NCBI RefSeq assembly: GCF_014529535.1 | Contig: NW_023503373.1 | Coordinates: forward strand, 1,240,001 to 1,304,000 | From: Bradysia coprophila | Lineage: Eukaryota; Arthropoda; Insecta; Diptera; Sciaridae | Direction of reading: 5' to 3' | DNA: 64,000 nt | Shown: in pieces, positions 1 to 10,600 of the stretch | How positions within the stretch are numbered: position 1 is the first letter of the stretch | Layout of the letters: every line of letters starts with the position of its first letter | The notes under the pieces: generated by a model | Database searches by the model: none | Seen by the model: only the letters and a program-made list of their open reading frames with translations | Told to the model about the DNA's origin: nothing | Program-made: the position numbers and the translations under genes

Positions 1-1226
1 TAAAATAATTCAAACATTCCTTTTTACAAATCTTACCAAAGTGAAATCACTTCGAATCGAAAACGGCAAAATGGTACAAATACAATAAAAAAAAAGTTCG
101 CTCGTCAATTCCGTTTTCACCCTTGTTATATAACAATCATTCCACATAAATTAATAAAGATTCACCACAAAATACCTTACCCAGTTCCCATTCCATACAG
201 CCTTCCACTCCATCCATTCCATATACTACCATATTCCCATCATCCATAAGCATGTATTTCGGTTATTTGTATTATTTTCCTCCAAATTTATTGGTTATAT
301 ACGGATAATATGTACGAAAATGCTTTCTTTGAAGGAAAATTCTTCAAATGGAACGAATGAATCTATTGTGGTTTTTCATTTATAGCTTAAATAATATTAT
401 TCGTTAAAGTATCGAGATTTATGGAATGTCTTCTCGGCGTTGTTGCGGCAAAAACGAAGTTTTACCAATTTTAATTTATTACACAAAACGGGTTGACTTG
501 ACATAATTTAGAAAAATAAGAGTTAAAACCAATGTGAATAACCCAAGTCAGCGTTATCCAATATTTTAGTGCATGTTCAAGCTTGTGTATTTGAAGTTTC
601 ATCGTTTGCGCTGCATTTTGCTTAGGAAATTGAACTATAAAGTGCCGAATGCGAAACATAACCTCACCAGATCCGGTCAAAACATACAAATACACAAATT
701 TGTACGGATTGCTGCAGTTACAATCGGATATACAAAGGCCACGACGGTAACATTGCTTGATGCTAAGTCACCTGCATCAGAAATGTGTTCTGTATTGTGC
801 AGAGATTAAGTCACAATTACCTTTGTATCATTACGCGTTTGCACGCCTGCGTTAGCATCAAAAGAAGCCTGCTGATAAACCAACTTTCATTGGTCGACGA
901 ATTTTTGTGGGTAATGTTTTCCATTTGCTGTTTATAGACGATTCTCAGTCATCTTTTAATTAATTTTCCTTTTCATTTTCCATACGTAAAACCGAAACGA
1001 AAAACCGAACGATAAATTTGCAATTTCTATTGTGAGATTCCCGATTGTAAGAGCAACCTTATGTAAGTCCAAAACGAAAGACCAAATTTTATCCCGCTCT
1101 TCCATTCGTGTGAATCAACTAACTTAACTCTAACTGGTTTCTATAAATTGTGTAAGATCGAAACGTAAGACTATACCCGAAATTTTTGTTTTCAGAAATC
1201 TTCTTTCTGACTATTTCGGTTGCTTA
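1..1226. other. Upstream flank and possible 5' UTR of LINE
   Basis: No gene is recognised here. The two overlapping ORFs of about 75 codons near 471-809 lie on opposite strands and look like chance. The last 250 bases or so lead directly into the LINE reading frame without a stop-rich break and may be its 5' UTR, but no ORF1 (gag-like, zinc-knuckle) protein is visible, so the element may be 5'-truncated. The 5' boundary could not be placed because no target-site duplication was found. Confidence 0.4.
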
Positions 1227-4070
1227 GTGCCAGTCATGAAGCTGCGTGTGTATTACCAGAATGTTCAAGGTCTTAAGTCGAAGACCTACGAGTTCAGGTC
1301 TGGCGTCCTTTACAATGACTATGACGTTATAATATTGTGTGAGACGTGGCTGACTGATGATTATGATGATTCTGAGTTGTTCGATGATAGGTATATAGTG
1401 TACCGTCACGATCGAGACCGGCTGCTGACAGGAAAGAATGATGGTGGTGGATGTCTGATTGCCGTAAAGAGGGAGTACTACTCGATGAGGATCACTGATT
1501 GGGAACTTGAACAGGAAGACGTTTGGGTATCGTTAGACCAGCTCAATGGTAGCAAAGTTTACTTTAATGTTCGGTATGTCCCCTGCAGGAGTTCTTTTGA
1601 TGTTTATAACATCCAACTGTCAAAGATTAATGAGGTAGTAAATGTGATCAAGCCGAACGGATCTTTTGTGTTGGTCGGGGATTATAACTTAGCCGATACT
1701 ATAGCGTGGGTTGCCGAGACAGATGGTTGCTGCAAGGCTTGCAACGTCGTAGGGAACATTGCTGGTTCATTTGTGGATTTGCTCTCTCTGACAGGTCTCA
1801 ATCAATTTAATACCAAGCGTAATGTTAATAATCGGACTTTAGACCTCGTTCTATCGAATTTCGAACCTCATAAGTTGGTTGTCGATGATGACGATGACCC
1901 GATCGTTCGTAAGAATATCCACCACCCTCCAGTTTCGTTTATGCTCGATGTTTCCCCTCTCAAGTTTCTTGATGAAAGCCGTCCGCCAAAGAGAAATTTT
2001 TTTCGAGCCGATTTCGATGTGATGAGTGAACGGATGAGTCGTATCGAGTGGAATAGAGAGTTTGATGGGCTTAACGTCGATCAGTCCGTTCAGAGATTTT
2101 ATAGTTTGGTGTCAGGTCTGATTGACTCGGTTCCCTTAGTTAAGAGCGCGGTGAAGACCTACCCTTGTTGGTTCACGGGTGATCTGGTAAAGTTGTTGAA
2201 GTTGAAGGTTAGAGCGAGAGTCAAGTTCCTACGCACGAGAGACCCAGTTGATTACTCGATGTTTTCTCTCTTGAGAAAGGAGTTTAAGTCTCGTAAGAGG
2301 CTGTGTGAAGAGGCTTATATTGACGATATAGAACAGAAGGTGACCGTGAATACCAAAGCTTTCTTTTCCTACACTAAGTCTCTGAGGAAAACCAATTCCG
2401 TGCCTAGTCAAGTCCATTATAACTCAGAATCTGCTGCGGATCCCGATTCTGTGTGTAATCTGTTCGCGAAATATTTCGCAAGTGTCTTTAAGCATAATAA
2501 CTATCGTGACTTTGTTGTGAGTCAGTTAGCTCCGGACCTTCACATTTGCGACGTTACCATCGATGAAGTGAAAGTCATTCTGGACAAGTTGGACCAGTAT
2601 AAGGTTTCGAGCCCTGACAACGTCCCATCGATTTTTTACAAAAGACTGTCTGCAACAGTCAGTGTTCCGCTGGCTATCCTTTTTAACAAATCGCTTCATG
2701 AAGGTGTGTTCCCATCCACTTGGAAAGTCAGCAGCGTTACACCGGTGTATAAGTCAGGTAAGAAATCTGATGTATGTAATTATCGACCGATAAGTATACT
2801 TGCAGCTGCATCCAAAGTCTTCGAAAGAATTGTTTTCAACAGAGTCTACTACCATGTAAAAGAATATATTACTCCTGTTCAACACGGTTTCGTCACTGGC
2901 AAGTCAACCCTAACAAATTTACTGGAATTCGCCGTACAAATCACCGACTCTATACTTAATGGTGGTCAGCTGGATGTAATCTTCACGGACTTCTCCAAAG
3001 CATTCGATCAAGTCCCACACACGTTGCTGCTGCTAAAAATTCAGAATTTTGGTATCAAATCAAATGTCCTGCGCTGGTTCCGGTCCTATCTATCAGGAAG
3101 AACGCAATTCGTTTTGATCGGAGGAGGTAAATCCAATGGATTCACGCCATCATCAGGAGTTCCACAAGGCTCAATTCTTGGTCCACTACTGTTTCTGTTA
3201 TTCATCAATGACTTACCAGATGTCTTCACTTCCACCTGTTCGTTATTTGCCGATGATAACAAATTATTCCGTAAGATCGAAAATGCAGCTGACGGTGTTT
3301 GCTTACAATCTGACATATCGTCCTTCTCATTGTGGTGTGTCGAAAATGAGTTGAGCCTTAACCCGAAAAAATGTTCCGTGCTGTCGGTAACCTGCAAACC
3401 TCAACCAATTGATTATCACTACTACGTCGATGACAACAAGATTGAAAAGAAATCATCCAAAATGGATCTGGGTGTCAGACTCAACAGCAAGCACAGTTTC
3501 AACGATCATATATATGAGACCACAAAGAAATGCTATCAACTAACTGGGTTTTTGTTCCGGTCTACGCAGCAATTTAAGCGACCAGAGAGTCTCATCAAGC
3601 TCTACTATGCTTATGTACGCAGTAGGCTGGAGTACTGCAGCACTGTCTGGAATCCATATTATCATAAATACTGTGAGCAAATAGAAAGAGTCCAACGGAA
3701 ATTTACACGAATGCTATATTATAAGTTCAACTGGCCTAAACAAGACTATCCGACAAGACTCAAACGGTTAAAAATGAAATCACTTGAAACTCGGAGACTG
3801 GAGTTGGATGAAATGGTTTTGTATAAGATCGTTCATGGTAAAATCGAAACTAATCTATCGTCACGGCTGTGTGTATCTCAACCGCAACGATTCACCCGTC
3901 AGAATGCTCATTACCTATTCTACCTACCAACACCCGCGTCGAATATTCAACTTAACTCTCCACTCCACCGTATGCAGAACCATCACAATGTCTATTTCAA
4001 GAGTCTGGATATTTTCAATTTGCCGTTTAATCAATTCAAGGCGGCTGTAAAGAGTGCGTATCAGTTCTAG
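1227..4070 (+). CDS. LINE ORF2: endonuclease-reverse transcriptase (Jockey-like)
   Basis: Open frame of 947 codons with no stops, encoding the replication protein of a non-LTR retrotransposon. The N-terminus is an APE-type endonuclease: YYQNVQGL near residue 9, CETW near 38 and the VGDYN motif about 150 residues in. The reverse transcriptase follows with NYRPISIL, QHGFVTGKST, TDFSKAFDQ, GVPQGSILGPLLF and the catalytic FADD at about residues 674-677. The C-terminus is a basic region with no RNase H or zinc motif that I can see. Such proteins nick the target DNA and prime reverse transcription at the nick. The layout fits the Jockey/CR1-like group (family inference; the clade is not proven). 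An undamaged frame suggests a recent insertion. The start used is the first ATG; a second in-frame ATG lies three codons on. No ORF1 is present. Confidence 0.93.
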   Translation: MPVMKLRVYYQNVQGLKSKTYEFRSGVLYNDYDVIILCETWLTDDYDDSELFDDRYIVYRHDRDRLLTGKNDGGGCLIAVKREYYSMRITDWELEQEDVWVSLDQLNGSKVYFNVRYVPCRSSFDVYNIQLSKINEVVNVIKPNGSFVLVGDYNLADTIAWVAETDGCCKACNVVGNIAGSFVDLLSLTGLNQFNTKRNVNNRTLDLVLSNFEPHKLVVDDDDDPIVRKNIHHPPVSFMLDVSPLKFLDESRPPKRNFFRADFDVMSERMSRIEWNREFDGLNVDQSVQRFYSLVSGLIDSVPLVKSAVKTYPCWFTGDLVKLLKLKVRARVKFLRTRDPVDYSMFSLLRKEFKSRKRLCEEAYIDDIEQKVTVNTKAFFSYTKSLRKTNSVPSQVHYNSESAADPDSVCNLFAKYFASVFKHNNYRDFVVSQLAPDLHICDVTIDEVKVILDKLDQYKVSSPDNVPSIFYKRLSATVSVPLAILFNKSLHEGVFPSTWKVSSVTPVYKSGKKSDVCNYRPISILAAASKVFERIVFNRVYYHVKEYITPVQHGFVTGKSTLTNLLEFAVQITDSILNGGQLDVIFTDFSKAFDQVPHTLLLLKIQNFGIKSNVLRWFRSYLSGRTQFVLIGGGKSNGFTPSSGVPQGSILGPLLFLLFINDLPDVFTSTCSLFADDNKLFRKIENAADGVCLQSDISSFSLWCVENELSLNPKKCSVLSVTCKPQPIDYHYYVDDNKIEKKSSKMDLGVRLNSKHSFNDHIYETTKKCYQLTGFLFRSTQQFKRPESLIKLYYAYVRSRLEYCSTVWNPYYHKYCEQIERVQRKFTRMLYYKFNWPKQDYPTRLKRLKMKSLETRRLELDEMVLYKIVHGKIETNLSSRLCVSQPQRFTRQNAHYLFYLPTPASNIQLNSPLHRMQNHHNVYFKSLDIFNLPFNQFKAAVKSAYQF

Positions 4071-4270
4071 AGAGTGACTGATGCCTCTAGTGATGGGATT
4101 TTTATCCTGTATTTTTGAAATTTTTTCTTTGTATTTTCTCCTTTGTATTTATTTGAACTTTTTTCTGATGTTAATTTATTTTTTTTAATTATGCTCTCTC
4201 GATCATTGTATAATTGGGCGATAGCCTGTACGTTCCTGATCGTTAAATAAATAAACATAAACATAAACAA
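1227..4270 (+). mobile_element. Non-LTR retrotransposon, 3' end intact
   Basis: The element comprises the 947-codon ORF, a 3' UTR of about 170 bases and a simple-repeat tail. The tail at 4243-4270 is built of ATAAAC-type units, which is the usual kind of 3' end for Jockey-like LINEs lacking a pure poly(A). The 3' boundary is therefore fairly clear. The 5' boundary is not: the given start is the ORF start, and up to several hundred bases of 5' UTR may lie upstream. Confidence 0.85.
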
Positions 4271-5851
4271 TATGCTCTCATCTTTTGTTGGTGAGTATTA
4301 GAGGGAAAAATTATTTTACAAAATTTTTTGTATACAAACGAAAAATGTTTAATGACTTTCGATATGGTTCAATGGTTAATAACAAAGATGATGGATAAAG
4401 AACATAACTTTTTTCTGTGGTGGATGGAAATATATATTTTATTTTAAATAATTGATGTCATTCCTGCGGGTAGATAAACTTGCGTAATTTTACGACAATT
4501 TTTTTTTTTTTTGGTTTTATTCCGTTTTTGCCTGACAAATATTCATGTGACAATAACTTGGCATTTACTGGCAATTTATCACGCCAGGGAATCGAAAAAA
4601 TCAAAACAGACAAATCGTTTTTATCTCATTTTTCCATTTCCATTAAATCAAAATAAAAAGATGAAGCAAAAAAAACAGTATCCTCTTACCCACCCCACAT
4701 ATTAGAAATTGTCACTTTCACATAAAACAAACAAAAAAATGAACAATAATAAAAGCAATGAAAACAGATAGATTTTCGGAATAAATAGGTTCACCACGGA
4801 GGAAAAAAAAATATGATGACGAGCAGTGGTAGCATATTGTCTCACAGCAATCTTTAAAAGCATTGTGATAAAGAAGAAAAAAATCTTCGCTGTTCGTTCG
4901 TTCGCTTTTTTTTCCTTTACTAAAATGGTTAAAGAACAACTCCAACGTAATATGATGGTGTGTGACCCTTGAAAATATGAGGGTATTTATATAACATCAG
5001 CCGAACATTCTAAACAAATACACATTCTTTTGACAAAGCACAAAATAAATTCAATTTTAATCTTGGGACCTAGGGGAGATAATGTAAACTTTATGGCGTA
5101 TTTGTATTCCGTAATAACGATATATAGACTTCAGTGCTGAACTGAGCGGTCTCACGGATTACATGTGTAAACAAGATCATAAATATTGTCGGTGCTATTA
5201 AGAACGGAAAAGTGGATTGTAAAAAAAAATATTAACTGGAAAGATAGCCTTTGTTAGTAAAAGATTACTCTGGGTTCTGGGATATACGTGTGACGCCTAT
5301 TCTCTTTTATTTTGGTAATACAAAAAAGTAATTTTAGATAATCGCTATTGAAGAAATATTTGAATCGAAAATATTTTTAACAAAATATTTTCTAATGTTT
5401 ATGAACTGTGACTGCAATACATCGACTTCGTTCTTTGGTGCTTAGCACATTCTTGTGTTACAATAGAAATCTGAGATTGATTTTCAAATTCTATTAAACT
5501 TAAAAGCTTTCCTACTCTCTACAAAAAATACACGCTCTTCACTACTATGGTTATAGTTATAGTTATTTTTCCCAATTAGTTACATTTTACACGGCAACCT
5601 CTACAAGATATTTGTTTGACAAATAACTTTGTTGGTAATTATTCATTCCTTATATAACTTTATCGATCCCGGGGGTGTGAGTAGTAGAGATATCACCAAG
5701 AGGTTAATTTGCAAAGTTTTTCTTATGCATCGATTTTTTTGTAGCCGAGAATCTATGAATTATTTATCAACAAATAAAGGCGTTAATGCAGTAAATAGGT
5801 ATAGATAAAGTTACCGATAAAAATTAGCAATTGTTCTGGTATAACCATTAA
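4271..5851. other. Intergenic, no gene recognised
   Basis: AT-rich sequence with homopolymer runs, including a T-run near 4499-4512. ORFs here are all under 80 codons, low in complexity and without motifs. I see no gene or mobile element. Confidence 0.5.
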
Positions 5852-6016
5852 GGGATGATTCATAAATTACGTAACGATTTTTCAGTGCTGTCATCAAAAT
5901 TAAATCCTAAATAACTCGGGAAATACACATTTTAACAGATTGACTCTATGACGGTAAATCTGAGTCCCCCCATTTAGGGGGTATTTTAAAACTTTACGTA
6001 AGCTATGAATGATCCC
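5852..6016. mobile_element. MITE with TAA duplication (PIF/Harbinger-like)
   Basis: 165-bp element. The left end begins GGGATGATTCATAAATTACG and the reverse complement of the right end begins GGGATCATTCATAGCTTACG, giving a terminal inverted repeat of about 23 bp with a few mismatches. It is flanked on both sides by TAA (5849-5851 and 6017-6019). A 3-bp TWA duplication and GG-starting termini are typical of PIF/Harbinger elements (family knowledge). It has no coding capacity, so it is a non-autonomous element. Confidence 0.7.
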
Positions 6017-6182
6017 TAACTAATTTGCTATTGAGCATTGATTTAACCTTTGAGGAACGGCTTATCACCATAAAGCCATGTTCTTTGACCGATTCGCCAT
6101 ATAGTAAATCGCATTTACAAACGAATGAAGTAAGAGATTTTGTAAAACACTAGGCGAAACTTTGAACAAAGAAAGTGATACA

Positions 6183-6931
6183 CAAGGTTGCGATCGCTAA
6201 CGATTTTTATTAGCGACGCTAACGCTAACGCTAATTTCGAAAAATGTTAGCGTCGCTAAACTTATTTTTGATCATGCTGAACATGATGAAATCTCAATAA
6301 TTTTTTAATTATTGTTTTTGATGAACTTTGATTGAACATTGTTCAATCATTTTTTGAGGAAAATTTATTAGATTTTATGATTACGAATCTGCAAAGCTCT
6401 CATTTCTTAATTGACAGCGATCGGTTCTCTGAACGAATTTCGAAAAATTGGGAAGCCTTTCAGGAGCGGCACTACTGCGTATAACTGTATTGTATTTTAT
6501 GGATAAATGACCAATTTCAGGATGACTTTTCAATAAACGGTCATCTGACATGCAGAAGGTCATCTGTGATCGGTTCGCTTTTGATCACTTTCGTTCACTT
6601 TTCACATTTTATTCAATTAAAGTGAACGAAAGTAATCAAAACCGAACCGATTACAGCTGTCAGCTGTCAATTCATCCCTCCAGACCATCTAGTCTTTTTT
6701 TCAACTTAAAGGGTCTATTCTAATAATTCAATGTTAAATTGTTCAATTCCTAGAAAGTTCTATTTTTCATTAGCGAAGTGATTAGCGATCAGAGGAAAAT
6801 TTTTCGCTAATGACATTCTAACGAGCGCTAACGCTAGTAGCGACAAATTTTGAAATTTAGCGTCGCTATTAGCGGCGCTAGTAGCGACGCTAATAGCGTC
6901 GCTAATGACTAGCGACGCTAGTGCAACCTTG
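6183..6931. mobile_element. hAT-like non-autonomous element with GCTAACG/TAGCGACG arrays
   Basis: 749-bp element with inverted termini CAAGGTTGC...GCAACCTTG. The flanking 8-mers GTGATACA (6175-6182) and GTAACACA (6932-6939) agree at 6 of 8 positions, both differences being transitions, as expected for an aged 8-bp hAT duplication. The subterminal zones are arrays of short units of the type TAGCGACGCTAA, which are themselves near-palindromic. At the centre is a further foldback with arms at 6568-6602 and 6619-6652. There is no transposase ORF. Confidence 0.75.
6568..6652. repeat. Central foldback inside hAT-like element
   Basis: Two arms of about 34 bases (6568-6602 and 6619-6652) are inverted copies with three or four mismatches, separated by about 16 bases. 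The arms carry GATCGGTTCG and ACTTTCGTTCACTTT. The foldback sits near the middle of the 6183-6931 element, so it may be its dyad centre or an older nested insertion. Confidence 0.7.
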
Positions 6932-7182
6932 GTAACACATTCAATAACTGCATGGTTGTACCTTTATCGTTTCTAAAAGAAAAAATCCTTTAAATGTCGA
7001 TTATCAACTAATTGGAATTGGCGTCTTTCTCCCCGAGGAGCACAGCTTTCGAGTGGGGAAACGAAGTTGGTTCATAACCTTCGAATTTTTCTGCTTCCAT
7101 TTTCGCATTTTCGTTGAAACTTAGTTATTTCTCAGCTGTGGAAAATATTATGTCTTTACCCTAAAAAAAACCGGAGCATATG

Positions 7183-7662
7183 ATGGCTTTGAAGTATCGA
7201 CCAACTTAAACTTACCAACTTCTGATTATAGTCCGGTCGTTGTGACGACAATTTTGGCAAAAAGCGTCTTAACACGGTGTCGGTAACTTAGGAGTTAATT
7301 GTTTTTCTCTCGCAACGTCTAATAACTAGTCTGTGTAATTCTTCTCGCCGTAAAGGCGTTCAGGCCGTTCCTAGGGAATTCATCCTTTTTCGAAATGTAA
7401 CGTAAAGGAGATAAGTTCGTCCCTACAGAATTCATCAGCATCGCACCTACCAACTTTTTGCCAAAGCTACCCAACTTTGCAAGGCTGAAAACTTGGTAGG
7501 TTGGGCAAAAAAATTGGTACATTTGACAAATAGTTGGTAGGTTTGGAAAAAAAAGTTGGTAGGTTTAAACCTACCAACTTTTTTTGGCAAAACTCGCAAA
7601 AATCTTTGTCACGACTATAAAAAAGTTGGTATGTTTAAAGTTGGTTGATACTTCACGGAGAT
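7183..7662. mobile_element. Foldback element with 9-bp duplication (MuDR/MULE-like)
   Basis: 480-bp element flanked by perfect 9-base direct repeats GAGCATATG (7174-7182 and 7663-7671). The inverted ends share TGAAGTATC followed by ACCAACTT blocks: 7190-7222 pairs with 7623-7655. The interior repeats the unit AGTTGGTAGGTTTA in both orientations, including a palindrome centred near 7566. A 9-bp TSD points to Mutator-like elements (family knowledge). There is no coding capacity. Confidence 0.72.
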
Positions 7663-7671
7663 GAGCATATG

Positions 7672-10600
7672 TAGGTAACTAATAGGTGTATTTCCGTCGG
7701 AAGTAATCATTCAAGGCTGACAAATTTAACTTCTCGTCTCGATAAACTTAAAATCCTCGTTAAAATCAGAAGTTAAACGATTTTGCTTATGTGTTAATGT
7801 TAGGGACAAAATCATGAAAAAAGAAGTAAAATATAGATTTACTAATACATTCGCTTCACTAACAAATAGCTGACCACATTAAGTTCCTAACTTCACCCAG
7901 ATAACTGACAAAAAAACTATCACCGGGCGGAGTTTTGAGTACGAGTGCGCTTGAAGCGATGTATCAATTTGTAGGCGAGTTCAATATATTAATACTTGTG
8001 GAACACATGAAAGGTATTTTTCAGACGCAGATTGTAGCCTAGCTCAAAAAGATTTTGCAAATAAATTTATCCCAATTTATGCCTTCACAATTACCAAGAT
8101 TTATCGACAAATTAGTTTGGAAATAAAAATTAAATTTTAAGGAATAATTACCATAATTCAACGTTATATTTCCAATTGACTAATTGATTAAATTTGTGTA
8201 ATTAAAGCACCACAGTATGGTTGTCGGAAATGTTAATTACAAATGCTATATTCGGTTATGCCAATTCAATATAACCATCTAATTTCCAATTTCAATAAGA
8301 GTAAATTTTGATAATTATAATAATCAAATAAAATTGTAATGATTCCCGCACTGAGCATTTTATTATTCGTTTCATATTCCCATAAATTCATATTAAATTC
8401 AATTTCTTCTTAACCATAACATAAAAATTTCGTGGCGAAATGACTTATTTCTCATAAATACAAAAAATCCATCGTACTCTCCATTCGTTTCATATTACTT
8501 CCGTTTACATATATGAAGAGAACAGCGTAAGATTATAATATATTGTCTTAACTGGAGAAAATGTATGCCCTTTTTATTGTCTTTTATTTTTATTCCCATA
8601 TAATCTTCATCCATAATACATGAACAAAGAATAATCCACCCAGAATCCCATAAAAATTTAATAGTGAAACGATAATGATCCTTTCCGTTTGACATCTTCA
8701 ATGGATGGAACTGTGTGTGTTTGTGTTTCCCTGTTTATCATTTCATTTTATAAACATTTTTAGGTATAATAGAGGTTTTACGACGGAACCGGGCAGAAAT
8801 GCTTAATGTGTTTTGTTTTGAGAAATTCGTACTGGAAATAATTATCCAGTGCTTGTTACAATAGCGCTTCGTCTTCATGATAATTGTGTACAGCAAACAA
8901 AGAGCGTTTCACTATTAAATATTAATTCCGTATCCCAACAATTGTATAATTTGTCTACTTTTATTTAACAGTTTTCTCGAATACCGTAGAATCGCATGGA
9001 ATGGTATTAATCAAATTATATGTAAAATGCTTTGTTCGAAGCATCCATATTTTATAGCCCTTAAGACATTTTATATCTCCTCAATTCCTTTTCTTAGCGA
9101 GCGGTTAGAAATATAGTTTTCGAAAATAAATTAAAATTTAAATTAATGGGAAACAAACTAATAGAAATTCTTCACAAACTTTGTTACGAAATATAGTTTC
9201 TGTTGAGCTATCTTTGCGAATTTTGAATATTATGTTAGCCTAACATTGTTAGGAGGAGGATAATCAATTGTGATGACTTTGGTCTGATCTAACTTTTTCA
9301 TCTTTTAACTCAACTTGAAACGACTTCCTTTTTGTTTAACACCATCTCTCCCCATAAGTTCATAGCTGGCAATAATGCGTCTGAAATTTCTTGTAGAGAC
9401 TTTTTTTTAACTATACCGTCACCGACACAAGAAAGAATGTTAAAATGCAATCGGAATGAAAGTGATAACAGTGACACCATTCTATATGAAAGTCTTAATT
9501 CAGTGGAGTCTGTGGTACACGTTGTGACTATTTGACTTGATGTTGAAAGGTATTTCGTTCCATTTTCAACAAAATGTGGTATTTTATGAACTGGGGGACG
9601 ACGGTGTGTCTTGTGATGTTTACATTCTTTGATTAGATTTTTACAGCACGAAATATTTGAAGTCTTATGACAAAGGGAACAAATTCGTGTGCCTCACACA
9701 TATACAAAATAAACTCACAATACAATATCCATCATGTGATGTATGTTGTTGTTTTTTTTTGCGCAGAAAGTCTTACAGCTGTATGCTGTTGCTTGTGATA
9801 TGATGCTGTTGTATTTCCTTTTCTAAGACTTTGTGCAAGAAGAAACGTAAATTAGATTTTCTCGTAAAGGACGTGATATTGTTACGCTGTGTACACGTCA
9901 CAGTGCATAATGCATTTCTGTTGGTACAACATTGTTCTGAATTATTTATTACATTTAAATTTTGATTCTTTTGCCATATTTTTTTTTCTCTCGTTCTTCT
10001 TTTTCCGAATGTAGGTTTACACAGGTGAAATGTTGAGCACACTTTTATTGTTTTGTTATTCGATAGAGAGTGTATACATCTTACGTTCCAGGTTGAGTTG
10101 AAGCGATATAAATTTCATGTTAACATCGAGAAGACAACTTTTAGTTTTATTTTCTGGGGAATTCAACTGCATCAATTCGTTTTTCTGTGAGAAAGTTACT
10201 TGTTTGTTTTCAATCTGTGCTCGAAAATAAAAAGCAACTCTGTACCTATTATCCCTCTATGCAAACAGTACTAACAAAATAACAAAAAAAAGTTAGTTGT
10301 GAAAAAGCGATGCCTTGTTGCCGTTCAGCCTTTCTTATATCAATGCACAGCCAAGTAAATAAATTCTTTATCGAAAGTCTTAATACTTCCTCTGTCGACA
10401 AAAAATTTATTGAATATCGACCAAATACCGTACGTAGAGTAGTTATTAATTCTAGTCATGGACTTACTTTCTCTATCTATATTCAGAGATGTTTACTTTG
10501 TAGAATATTATCACAACGACAAGGTACACCATCAAGAAATCGTTACCCTCATATGCAAATTTAGTACGAACAAAGCAGATGCATGATGTAGCCGGAGACA

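Noticed and set aside
4191..4280. ATGCTCTC at 4191 and 4273 as a LINE target duplication
   Set aside because: The first copy is inside the element's 3' UTR, so it cannot be a flanking duplication.
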